A stretch of 64,000 bases of DNA. Source: DASREM01 sp035652095 (lineage in GTDB: Bacteria > Acidobacteriota > Terriglobia > Terriglobales > Acidobacteriaceae). Below are positions 17,358 to 25,813 of the stretch, piece by piece. Under the pieces are notes generated by a model. That model was not told the DNA's origin. It worked only from the letters and a program-made list of their open reading frames with translations, and did not search any database. The stretch spans positions 1 through 64,000 of the forward strand of contig DASREM010000045.1 in the NCBI GenBank assembly GCA_035652095.1, in the 5' to 3' direction. The position numbers and the translations under genes were made by a program. Position 1 is the stretch's first letter; every line of letters starts with the position of its first letter.

Positions 17358-20300
17358 CTAATTCACCGTAATCACGATCGGGCCCAGGTTCTTGGTACTC
17401 TGATTGCCGCTCTGCTGCGACGTGGCTGTCACGAAAACCGGGATGGATACGGTTGAGAATGGCAGTGGATTTGGTGTCCCTGAAATTGAAGAGCCTCCGC
17501 CACCACACCCCAGAAAGGTCCCCATGAGTATGGCCAGCACAATTACGGACACCCGCTTCCGCAAGCGACAAACACACGCCAGCGGTAACAAGACCAGCGA
17601 GAGCAGAAAGCCACGGCCCTGATTCCGGTATTGGGCATGCGCCTTGGTCGTATCGGTCACGGTGAGGGTCACGGAAGCTGTTCCGTTCGGAGCAAGAGAA
17701 ACGCTTTGCGGTGATGCCGAGCACACGACCACGTTCGAAGGGGCTGGACAGGTCACCGAGATGTTGGCGCTGTAATTGTTGATCGAAGATAGGCTCACCG
17801 TGAATGTGGTCGCCTGTCCCGTCGTAATTGAGGCCGACGTACGATCCAGCGCAGCCGTGTAGTCGGCAACCCTCAGCAGAGCGCTGATGGTGTGGGAGGT
17901 CGTGTTGGCGGTCCCGGTAATCTGAAAGGGATAGTCCCCGAATGCCATCTGACTGGTAGTCACCGATACGGAAGCAGACCCTCCGTTTGAATCCAGCAGC
18001 GGAGACCCCACGCATACCGCGTTGGCCGGCAGGCCGCTGCAGGTCAGCACCACGTTCTCAACCAATCCGTTGGTTGCGGTTGACGTCACGGTTGTGGAAG
18101 CGAACCCACTCGCTTCGACCATGATTGTTGTTGGGTTTGCAGTCAGGGTGAAGTCACCAATCCCCAAGGTCAATGGCGCGGTGGCCAGAACAAAACCATC
18201 GGTCGACGTGACTTGCACCGGATAGGTTCCGAACGGAGTGGCTGCGGAACTCGCTATCGTGAATCCGATTGAATCCGAACCGCCGGCGGGCACCGGCGCG
18301 GTTGCGGCAGCGAACGAGCAGGTCGCTCCAAGTGGAAGCCCTTGGCATTGAAATGAAGAAAAGGTTCCCCTGTAACCGCCCACGCTTCCCAACAGCAGGG
18401 TCAACGAAACCGATTCGCCGGGAGTTACTGTCACTGGTCCGAGGAGAGGATAAACCCCAAACAGCACTGTAGAAGTCACCCCAACGCTCAGGTTCCCATT
18501 TGGTTTCGTGGTGTAAGCGACCGCAGTCTGTCCATTCCATGATGCGTACAATGCGAATACGCGAGAGAAATCGACCCCACTACCCAGGGTGAAAGAAAAC
18601 GACTGGCTCTGTTGTCCGGCCGCGAACTGCAAACTGCTTGGCAATTGCAGCGCAGGATCGCTCGAACTGAGGGTAACGGTCTGCGCTGAACTGGACGGCA
18701 CGTTCAGCGTGACCGTCGCGCTGCCAGTGGAACCCAGTAAGGGACTCGAGTTCAGAGCGATGTCGAGCGCAGGGCCGCGCATGGCCGCTATCGTATGCAG
18801 AGATGACGTGTAACCGACCAATTCGATCAGATCGTCCAAGCCATCCCCATTGAAATCCGCCCCGACAAACGGGTTGCTCGAACCTTGAAGCTGATAAATA
18901 TGGCCGGTAACGATGTAAGAACCGTCTCCCACCCCCTGCAGAACTCGCAATCCAGGTTCGATGGTTGGACCATTTAGAGTTTCCAGGAAGAGGGCTGCGA
19001 TATCGGGAATTCCGTCGCCGTTGAAATCACCCACCAACGGGATCCCTCCTCCCTTGTACCCAAAAAAGTCGTAGCTCGGCTGTTGCTGGAACGTTCCATT
19101 GGCGCCCCCTAGATAAATCGTCATCGCGGCGGGAGCAGACGAAACTGAATTGTCCGCATTCGGGTCAAGGGGCTGAATCAGGTCGGGATAGCCATCCCGG
19201 TTGAGATCTGCCACTGAAAAAGCGCCGAAATGTTGAAACAGAGTAACCGGCGAGACAAACGTCCCGTCGCCATTTCCCAGCACTTCGACAACATCGCCAA
19301 AATCGTTGCCGATCATCACATCAAGCTTGCCATCGTGATTGAAATCGGCCGCAAAGATCTGTTGATAGCTGATCAAGGCCGGAGCGGGAAATGATTGTGC
19401 CGGCAATTGCATGAAAGTGCCATCGCCGCGTCCCAGGAACATGTCGAACTCGTAGTTGCCGGGATTCCCCCCATTCTCTCCCGAGACTACGAAATCGAGT
19501 TTCCCGTCTCCGTTGAAATCACCGCGGACCAGGCTGAGGGGGGAATTCAAGCTGGCAAGTACGGTGGGCACTGCGAACGTTCCATTCCCATTGCTGGGGA
19601 AGAACGCGAGCATGTTGGTGCTGTACTGGTTGAAATAGATCACATCCTCGTAGGCGGTGTTGCGAAACTTGCCCGCGATGAACTGCGGGTAGGGCACATA
19701 ATCCCCGACTGTGATTGGAGTGGTCACTGGCGGAAGGAAGTTTCCAGTGCCATCGTTCAAGAGGACTGTGAATTGGCTGGGTTGGCTTGCGAACATCCCG
19801 TCTTGTACAAGATACAGATCGGGATGGCCGTCGCCGTTGAAGTCCGCAGTGTGCACCGAGGAAGACGGGCTTGGAGAATTGGTCACCCCGTGCGTGTAGC
19901 CGATGAACTGCCCATTGGGACCATCGTAGTTGCCCGTCCCATCGTTCACATACAGGCTCGCCTGGTTTTCGAGGGAGTCGGTGGTCAGGAGTTCGGGCTT
20001 ATTGTCGCCATTGAAATCCGCGGCCACGAGCGAAAAGTCGTCGGTTCCCCCGCGATACATCTTTGCCGGCGTCACATTTCCGAGCCCATCTCCTTTCAGT
20101 ACCGAAACCAGGTAGCCTCCCTCAAAGCCGTACCCAGGCCCGCCGACGAAAAAGAATGCGGCCGATCCGACTACGTCGAGATGTCCGTCACCATCCACGT
20201 CGACAATTTGAATCGCGGGATCAAGATCGCCGGTACCAGAGATCGGGAGCGCCGGTTGGGAAAAGCTGCCGCCACAGGTTCCCTTGGCAACATAGACCAA

Positions 20301-21338
20301 GCCATAGTCACTCAGTTCGACCGCGTCAGGACAGCCGTCTTCGTCGAGATCGCCCAATCCTGTCACCATGGCGCCCTCGGGCGGACCGAAGAACGTGCTT
20401 ACCGAGAACGTTTTGCCGAATTGGTTGCCATAAGTGAAGCTTCCAGCTCCGGTGATTGTTGTTACAAGATCAGGGAATCCATCTTTGTTCAGATCCGATG
20501 AAGCAATCCACCCTGTCGGTATGGCAACGTCTATAGCTCCGATCAGGGAAGGCGGAGCGACCGTGCCCGAGAAGCCGCCGGTCCCATCCCCCAACAGAAC
20601 CAGAAATTGCGGTTGGGTAGCTCCGATGTCGATCGTAAGGCCGACGACGACATCCTGCTTTCCGTCCTTGTTGATGTCTGCCGTCAAGACGAACGTTGGT
20701 ATCTGACTGACCGATACCTGCGTGCTCGCCTGAAATGTGCCATCTCCATTGCCTGGAAAAATCTCGACCGTTTCGGAGTCCGCATCCGCAGTGATCAAAT
20801 CGAGGTGGCCGTTGTTCTTGAGGCTCGCAGCTGCAATCCAAACCGGTGCCTGGCCTTGAGTGTAAAGAATTTCCGGAACTTGAAAGGAATTGTCGCCGTT
20901 TCCTAGAAGTACATAGATGGTATTGTCCCCGCCGTTGCTGATGGCAACATCCATGTGGCCGTCACCATTGAAATCTCCGGCAACTGCGGCAGTTGGAATG
21001 TACCCGGCAGGCAGGCCGGACCTGAATCCAAATCCGACATTTGCCGTGCCGGGCGGTATGTTCTGCGGTCTGGATCGCCGCGTTGGGAAGTAAGGCCTGT
21101 AAGCGGAGGGTTTGCCGATCGAATTGTCATGGAATCCAGACTGATAACGGGCCGCGAACTTCCAACCCAGGAATCGTCTGCTCTCGCCAATCTTTGCATA
21201 CATCGATTGCGGCTCAGTATTGACGCCGGCGCCAATGTGATGGATGGACGGCACCTTTTGTGCCATGAGCGGAATAACTGCATGGGTGAGCAAAAGACAC
21301 CACTTGACTAACTTCCCGCTAAACTCCCCGTTGCGCAT
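17358..21338 (-). CDS. Giant secreted FG-GAP/VCBS repeat protein with Ig-like domains
   Basis: The protein has about 1,326 residues and a signal-like N-terminus (KWCLLLTHAVIPLMAQK). Residues about 100-860 hold more than ten VCBS/FG-GAP repeats with calcium-binding loops such as DFNGDGHMDVAISNGGDN, DINKDGKQDVVVG, DLNKDGFPDLVT, DVDGDGHLDVVGS and DFNHDGKLDVMIGN. This is an integrin-alpha-like beta-propeller. Residues about 880-1250 are Ig-like strands rich in Ser/Thr (VTLTCSGLPANAVC-type repeats). A hydrophobic segment and RLRKR lie near the end, followed by a lipobox-like LGCGGGG and a short tail. Probably cell-surface or secreted. The exact start is uncertain (several ATGs between 21338 and 21380). 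Confidence 0.88.
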   Translation of the reverse strand: MRNGEFSGKLVKWCLLLTHAVIPLMAQKVPSIHHIGAGVNTEPQSMYAKIGESRRFLGWKFAARYQSGFHDNSIGKPSAYRPYFPTRRSRPQNIPPGTANVGFGFRSGLPAGYIPTAAVAGDFNGDGHMDVAISNGGDNTIYVLLGNGDNSFQVPEILYTQGQAPVWIAAASLKNNGHLDLITADADSETVEIFPGNGDGTFQASTQVSVSQIPTFVLTADINKDGKQDVVVGLTIDIGATQPQFLVLLGDGTGGFSGTVAPPSLIGAIDVAIPTGWIASSDLNKDGFPDLVTTITGAGSFTYGNQFGKTFSVSTFFGPPEGAMVTGLGDLDEDGCPDAVELSDYGLVYVAKGTCGGSFSQPALPISGTGDLDPAIQIVDVDGDGHLDVVGSAAFFFVGGPGYGFEGGYLVSVLKGDGLGNVTPAKMYRGGTDDFSLVAADFNGDNKPELLTTDSLENQASLYVNDGTGNYDGPNGQFIGYTHGVTNSPSPSSSVHTADFNGDGHPDLYLVQDGMFASQPSQFTVLLNDGTGNFLPPVTTPITVGDYVPYPQFIAGKFRNTAYEDVIYFNQYSTNMLAFFPSNGNGTFAVPTVLASLNSPLSLVRGDFNGDGKLDFVVSGENGGNPGNYEFDMFLGRGDGTFMQLPAQSFPAPALISYQQIFAADFNHDGKLDVMIGNDFGDVVEVLGNGDGTFVSPVTLFQHFGAFSVADLNRDGYPDLIQPLDPNADNSVSSAPAAMTIYLGGANGTFQQQPSYDFFGYKGGGIPLVGDFNGDGIPDIAALFLETLNGPTIEPGLRVLQGVGDGSYIVTGHIYQLQGSSNPFVGADFNGDGLDDLIELVGYTSSLHTIAAMRGPALDIALNSSPLLGSTGSATVTLNVPSSSAQTVTLSSSDPALQLPSSLQFAAGQQSQSFSFTLGSGVDFSRVFALYASWNGQTAVAYTTKPNGNLSVGVTSTVLFGVYPLLGPVTVTPGESVSLTLLLGSVGGYRGTFSSFQCQGLPLGATCSFAAATAPVPAGGSDSIGFTIASSAATPFGTYPVQVTSTDGFVLATAPLTLGIGDFTLTANPTTIMVEASGFASTTVTSTATNGLVENVVLTCSGLPANAVCVGSPLLDSNGGSASVSVTTSQMAFGDYPFQITGTANTTSHTISALLRVADYTAALDRTSASITTGQATTFTVSLSSINNYSANISVTCPAPSNVVVCSASPQSVSLAPNGTASVTLTVTDTTKAHAQYRNQGRGFLLSLVLLPLACVCRLRKRVSVIVLAILMGTFLGCGGGGSSISGTPNPLPFSTVSIPVFVTATSQQSGNQSTKNLGPIVITVN

Positions 21339-21380
21339 CGAGAGACAGAACATTAGCGGATGGTAAGGCATAGCCATCAC

Positions 21381-21735
21381 GAGTCAAGAGGCCTTTTGCC
21401 CTCCCCGAGGCAAGAGTGAAGCAACAGCCCAATTTGGTACAAGCCATGGAGCTGGATGATCCGTAGCTTCGCCAGCGCGCTTGCAGCGGTTCTGTCGAGT
21501 ATCTTCCTCGATTGGGTGCGATTTCCCAGCGTACGTCGGCGAAGGCCGTTAATGCTGCGCGAGCGACCGTGGGGTTACCAAACCTGACTGTCCGCACCTG
21601 CATCGGGACCCCGCGTTTACGAATCCGCGCTACGTCACGCGCACAACCCCAGCAGCCGCTCCGCAATGATTTTGATAGGCTCTGGGCCGTGGCGCGGCGT
21701 TCATTCGCTGTCCCCGCGTGTTCGCGCGTTGTGGC
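21381..21735. other. No gene seen
   Basis: This 355-bp gap lies between the VCBS gene start and the cupin stop, both on the minus strand. A minus-strand frame here is open (21319-21666) but is Arg/Cys-rich, lacks a ribosome-binding site and overlaps the start of the VCBS gene, so I do not call it. It presumably holds the promoter of the VCBS gene. No clear terminator or repeat. Confidence 0.4.
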
Positions 21736-22182
21736 CTATTTCTCTACATAATCGGTGCGAAATTTTTCGGTGCCGCTTAGCTGAACAATAACGGCAGTTT
21801 CCTTCGCAGCGACGAAATGAGGGAGGCCCGCAGGAATCAGGACGAAACTGCCCGCAGGGTAGCACTCCAGTTTTGCCGGATCGTACTTATCTCCAACGCC
21901 GACATACCAAGTACCCTCGATTACGGTAGCCAACTCGTCGTGAGGGTGAGTGTGGGCAACGACATGCTTCCCGGCCGGTATCTTGACGCGGTCGATCCAC
22001 GGCCCGCCTCGGTTGGAATCACCATATAACTGCGCCCGCTGCCGGCCATCGGTGTAATAGGTCGGCGTGAACCACCGCACTTCCGCCGGAATGACTCCGA
22101 CAATATCTTTTTGATCCCTGATTAGCGCGGACGTGATCGCCGTCAAAGCAATGAGTGTTGCAGGAAGAAATGTGCTCCTCAT
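21736..22182 (-). CDS. Secreted cupin-domain protein
   Basis: The 148-residue protein has a short signal/anchor (MRSTFLPATLIALTAITSALI). A single conserved cupin barrel follows: motif 1 KHVVAHTHPHDELATVIEGTWYVG (metal ligands His-x-His and Glu) and motif 2 PAGSFVLIPAGLPHFV (His). It probably binds a divalent metal in the periplasm; the reaction is unknown. The ATG at 22182 has AGAGGGG immediately upstream. It is isolated; the upstream gap (to 22400) contains no further gene. Confidence 0.82.
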   Translation of the reverse strand: MRSTFLPATLIALTAITSALIRDQKDIVGVIPAEVRWFTPTYYTDGRQRAQLYGDSNRGGPWIDRVKIPAGKHVVAHTHPHDELATVIEGTWYVGVGDKYDPAKLECYPAGSFVLIPAGLPHFVAAKETAVIVQLSGTEKFRTDYVEK

Positions 22183-22406
22183 ACCCCTCTCCCAAATCAC
22201 TGAAGTATCTTAGTGTCACAATGGAACATCAGGACTCTTCATAAAGGCAGGTAGTTGCACATTGTCAGAGGATATCCGACCGGTCGGCCAACCAGCGAGG
22301 TACGGCCAGAAAACCTGGGAACTCCTCAGCAATCGGGGCCAGTCTCCTGCCCTTCTCGGATCCATTCAACCCCGGTTTTGGCTCGAGTAGAGAAAGTCGA
22401 TTCAAA

Positions 22407-22437
22407 CAGAAAAGGGACAAGCTTTACGCCTGTCCCT
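22407..22437 (-). terminator. Terminator of hpf (end of lpt-rpoN-hpf transcript)
   Basis: The stem AGGGACA/TGTCCCT (22413-22419 with 22431-22437) is followed on the minus strand by TTTTCTGTTT. It lies 23 nt beyond the hpf stop. Confidence 0.75.
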
Positions 22438-22459
22438 CTGGCTCCAGAGTCTTCACTCC

Positions 22460-23059
22460 TCACGGCGCTTCAATCAACTCCAGCTTCCCTTCCCGGTTGC
22501 GATGCAGCACCATCACTTTTCCCTTGGGATCGCGGAAAACGAACACGTCGCGGTCGCGGAAGTGAGCTTCTTTGATGGCCTCCTCCAACGTCAAAGGCCG
22601 CAATGAGACTGCGTCATCGCTGCGCACCAGGTGCACTTCGGTGGTTTTCGCCATTTGAGGGAACTTATGAACGACGATCGGCACCGCGGTGTCACTGGTT
22701 AGGCCCACGGCCGGTTGAAGCACTTCTTCCATGGCCGCGCCATTGCCATTCAGTTTGCGGCCAGCTTGTCGTTTCTTGGTGCGCCAGCGCGTCTTGTAAC
22801 GTACCGCCTGTTTTTCCAGATGGTCGAGCGCCTCGTTCACGGCAGCCTTCATGTCGCCTGCCTGGGCGAGGCCCACCAGCGGCCCGTTGCGGGGGCTGAT
22901 GGTAATCTCCGCTTTATGGCGGTGCTTTTCCACGGCCAGAATGACCTTGGTTTCAAATTTGTCAGCTAAGATCTTTCGGATTTTTGCCAGGCCGGTTTCA
23001 ACTTCTCTGCGGATCGCGGGAGTGACTTCGTACTGCCTTCCGGTATATTCCACGTTCAT
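22460..23059 (-). CDS. hpf: Long-form ribosome hibernation promoting factor
   Basis: The 199-residue protein has the HPF/RaiA N-terminal domain (MNVEYTGRQYEVTPAIRREVETGLAKI ... EITISPRNGPLVGLAQAGDMKAAVNEALDHLEKQ). A linker and the long-form C-terminal dimerisation domain follow (VHLVRSDDAVSLRPLTLEEAIKEAHFRDRDVFVFRDPKGKVMVLHRNREG, cited here in part as VHLVRSDDAVSLRPL and DRDVFVFRDP). It forms 100S ribosome dimers in stationary phase. It is downstream of rpoN, the standard gene order in proteobacteria and acidobacteria. GGAGGGCG precedes the ATG. Confidence 0.95.
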   Translation of the reverse strand: MNVEYTGRQYEVTPAIRREVETGLAKIRKILADKFETKVILAVEKHRHKAEITISPRNGPLVGLAQAGDMKAAVNEALDHLEKQAVRYKTRWRTKKRQAGRKLNGNGAAMEEVLQPAVGLTSDTAVPIVVHKFPQMAKTTEVHLVRSDDAVSLRPLTLEEAIKEAHFRDRDVFVFRDPKGKVMVLHRNREGKLELIEAP

Positions 23060-23114
23060 CGTGCGCCCTCCGAATCTTCTCGTAAAAAGTTGGGCACCAC
23101 ATTTAGGAACAACT

Positions 23115-23171
23115 CAGAAGTAAGAATTCAGAATGAAGAAGTCGCTTCTGTATTCTTACCTCTAACTTCTG
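23115..23171. repeat. Intergenic hairpin H5 (CAGAAGTAAGAAT units)
   Basis: The left arm 23115-23141 and right arm 23146-23171 pair imperfectly around a 4-nt loop. The element lies between hpf and rpoN, ending 5 nt before the rpoN stop. Its style resembles H7 (61646-61724). Confidence 0.6.
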
Positions 23172-23175
23172 CGAT

Positions 23176-24948
23176 TTATTTCTTCACTCTGCGCTGGTGG
23201 GTGCTCGGGATGCGCATGTCTTCCCGGTACTTCGCGACCGTGCGGCGAGTGACCTGGATCCCCTGCGACTGAAGGATGCGGGTGATCTGCTCGTCGGTTA
23301 ACGGCCGAGTGGGGTCTTCTTCCTCGATCAGCTTTTTCACGCGCCGTTTCAGGATCAGCAACGAAGTGTTGCCGCCCTCCGGCCCGTTCACGCTCTCGCT
23401 GAAGAAGTAACGCAATTCGAATACGCCCTGTGGAGTGTGAGCGTATTTATTCGCCACCGCGCGGCTCACGGTGGAAGGATGCACGCCGATTTCTTCGGCC
23501 ACCTCCTTGATCATCATCGGCTTCAGCTGGTCGATTCCCTTTTCCAGGAAATCTTCCTGCCGCGCCAGGATGGAATAGCAGACTTTCATGATCGTCTGCT
23601 TGCGCTGCTCGATATTCTTGATCAGCTGGATCGCGGACTTGTAGCGTTCTTTGACGTAATTGCGCGTGTCCTTGTCGTTCGTATCTTTCACGAGAAGACG
23701 CTTGTACGCGGGATTGAGCCGCAGTTGCGGAACGTCCTCTTCATTCATCACGACCAGCCACTCGTCGCCATGCTTCACAAAGGCGACGTCGGGCTCGATC
23801 AGGCGGGGCTGAGTCTTGTTGTAGCGCAGTCCGGGCCGCGGATCGAGGGTGCGGATGTACTCCAGCGCCTGCTGCACGGCTTCGATTGGACGGCCCAGCG
23901 CCTTGGAGATTTCCTTGTGTTGCTTGAGCTGCAAGGCCCGCAGATGCTGGTCCACGATGACTAACGCATCGGCAAGCACCTGGGCTGTCCCGTTCACGTG
24001 TCTCTGCTCCTCAAGTTGGCGCTGGTGGAACCTGAGCTGATACATCAGGCACTCGCGCAAATCGCGGCAGCCGACTCCCGGCGGGTCCATCTGCCGGACT
24101 ACTTCCAGGGCCTCGTGCAGGTCCGCCAGCGAGAAGTTCGCTTTGAACAAGGGATGGACGGGCGCGGGCGCGGGTTCCTGAGCAGGAGCTTGGGCCACGG
24201 CCGGCGCCGGTTCCGGGACCGGCTCAACGGCGGTGGCCGTCCGGGTCTCTGCGGCAAACTCGGTTTCAGATCCGATCCAGTCGTGCGCTGCCGGTGCGCC
24301 GGGCGCCGCATCCGAAATGCCCGGAGCGCCCACCTCGGCGTCCCCTAAGCCAAGCTCTTCGGCCTGCTTCGCGACACTGGCAACGATGGTCGCATCTACC
24401 TCCGGCGGGGCCGGAGGCGCCACGCCCAGCAACTCCTCATCACTCGCGATGAGGTACCCGTCTTCACTCAAATTGCCGATGATCAACTCTGCAGCCTGCC
24501 GCACTCCCGAACTCAGCGGTAGCGCACCCAGTTGCCACATCAGGTGATCGGTCAGATTGGTGGGTTTGGAAAGAAAATTCTCAAACGAGGGGCGCTCAAC
24601 TTCTTCCATTTCGCCCGGCGTGCGGTACCCGGGATCGAGATACTCCTGGAAGAAGGAACCAAAGTCGATTTCTTCGAACGGATCTTTCTTTTCGGCGGCT
24701 GGCAGCGGAGCTTCTTCAGCCGCGGCGGCGGGGCGGTCCCGCTCCTCTTCGCGGCGATTGACGTCGTCCAGCAGGGGAACGGAATCTTCCAGCTCTTCGA
24801 GTACCGGATTCTCCACCATCTCCGCATTGATCATGTCCTTGAGCTCAAGCTTGTTGAGCGCAAGCACACTGACCATCTGCACCAGTCCTGGGGTCAGGAT
24901 CTGTCTCTGCGAAACCTTCAAATGCAGCTTGGGTTGCAACAACACCAT
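23176..24948 (-). CDS. rpoN: RNA polymerase sigma-54 factor
   Basis: The 590-residue protein starts MVLLQPKLHLKVSQRQILTPGLVQM, the Gln/Leu-rich region I. The core-binding domain contains DPPGVGCRDLRECL and LRALQLKQHKEISKALG. The C-terminal DNA-binding part has EEIGVHPSTVSRAVANKY and the RpoN box RRTVAKYREDM near the end. An Ala/Pro/Glu-rich low-complexity insertion (about residues 210-280, VEPVPEPAPAVAQAPAQEP) makes it about 100 residues longer than the Escherichia coli protein. It directs transcription from -24/-12 promoters with AAA+ activators; none of those is in the window. Confidence 0.96.
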   Translation of the reverse strand: MVLLQPKLHLKVSQRQILTPGLVQMVSVLALNKLELKDMINAEMVENPVLEELEDSVPLLDDVNRREEERDRPAAAAEEAPLPAAEKKDPFEEIDFGSFFQEYLDPGYRTPGEMEEVERPSFENFLSKPTNLTDHLMWQLGALPLSSGVRQAAELIIGNLSEDGYLIASDEELLGVAPPAPPEVDATIVASVAKQAEELGLGDAEVGAPGISDAAPGAPAAHDWIGSETEFAAETRTATAVEPVPEPAPAVAQAPAQEPAPAPVHPLFKANFSLADLHEALEVVRQMDPPGVGCRDLRECLMYQLRFHQRQLEEQRHVNGTAQVLADALVIVDQHLRALQLKQHKEISKALGRPIEAVQQALEYIRTLDPRPGLRYNKTQPRLIEPDVAFVKHGDEWLVVMNEEDVPQLRLNPAYKRLLVKDTNDKDTRNYVKERYKSAIQLIKNIEQRKQTIMKVCYSILARQEDFLEKGIDQLKPMMIKEVAEEIGVHPSTVSRAVANKYAHTPQGVFELRYFFSESVNGPEGGNTSLLILKRRVKKLIEEEDPTRPLTDEQITRILQSQGIQVTRRTVAKYREDMRIPSTHQRRVKK

Positions 24949-25084
24949 GGTTCGGTCGTATCTTCCTTGGAGCTCCCTGCTCCAAATATCTCTCACGTGC
25001 CGCCGAGACGGCCCGAATATGAAACCTCTATCAGAACTTTATTACGGCAACATCAAAACCGGGTACTCACTAAGGTCACTTGAC

Positions 25085-25813
25085 CTATACCAGGGAGAAA
25101 CTCTCTCCCAGGTAGACCCGGCGAACTTCTGGGTCGCTGCCCAGCTGTTCGGGCGTCCCCTGACGGAAAATCCGCCCTTCATTGATGATGTAGGCACGAT
25201 CGGTGACCGACAGGGTTTCCCGCACGTTGTGATCGGTGATCAGAATGCCGATCCCGCCGGCCTTGAGGTCCGAAATGATCTTCTGCAGGTCCAGGACCGC
25301 GATCGGATCGATTCCGGAAAAGGGCTCGTCCAGCAGAATAAAAGTTGGGTTGATGCACAGAGCGCGGGCGATCTCCACCCTCCGGCGCTCTCCGCCTGAC
25401 AAGGCATAGCCTCGGTTTTGCCGGATATGCTCCAGCCCGAGCTGGTCAATCAGCGTTTCCATCTTTTCCCGGCGCTCGTGCCAGGAGATGGGTTGAACTT
25501 CCAGAACGGCGAGAACGTTTTCCTCAACCGTAAGCTTCCTGAAAACGGAAGCTTCCTGCGGCAGATAGCTGATCCCATACTGACGCGCCCTTAAATACAT
25601 TGGGACGTCCGTAATGTCGTCCTGGTCGTATAACACCCGGCCCGTATCAGGAGGGATCAGGCCCACGATGGTGTAGAAGGAGGTAGTTTTGCCGGCGCCG
25701 TTAGGTCCAAGTAATCCAACGACTTCGCCCTGCTCGACCCGAATGCTGACGCCGTTTACAACGCGACGGCCACGATAGGATTTTCCAATTTCGTCCGTGG
25801 CCAAACTGTGCAT
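25085..25813 (-). CDS. lptB: LPS export ABC transporter ATP-binding protein
   Basis: The 242-residue ATPase has Walker A GPNGAGKTT at residues 36-44, a Q-loop YLPQEASVFRKLTVEEN, signature LSGGERRRVEIARAL, Walker B FILLDEPFSGIDPI and a switch histidine in ITDHNVRETL. These are all typical of LptB. It powers LptFG-driven LPS extraction from the inner membrane. Its ATG directly follows the stop of the upstream LptCA gene (TAAATG), so the two are coupled. rpoN follows 137 nt downstream. Confidence 0.96.
   Translation of the reverse strand: MHSLATDEIGKSYRGRRVVNGVSIRVEQGEVVGLLGPNGAGKTTSFYTIVGLIPPDTGRVLYDQDDITDVPMYLRARQYGISYLPQEASVFRKLTVEENVLAVLEVQPISWHERREKMETLIDQLGLEHIRQNRGYALSGGERRRVEIARALCINPTFILLDEPFSGIDPIAVLDLQKIISDLKAGGIGILITDHNVRETLSVTDRAYIINEGRIFRQGTPEQLGSDPEVRRVYLGESFSLV

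Noticed and set aside
21319..21666. 115-codon minus-strand ORF upstream of the VCBS gene
   Set aside because: It is Arg/Cys-rich, lacks a ribosome-binding site and recognisable motifs, and overlaps the start of the VCBS gene.
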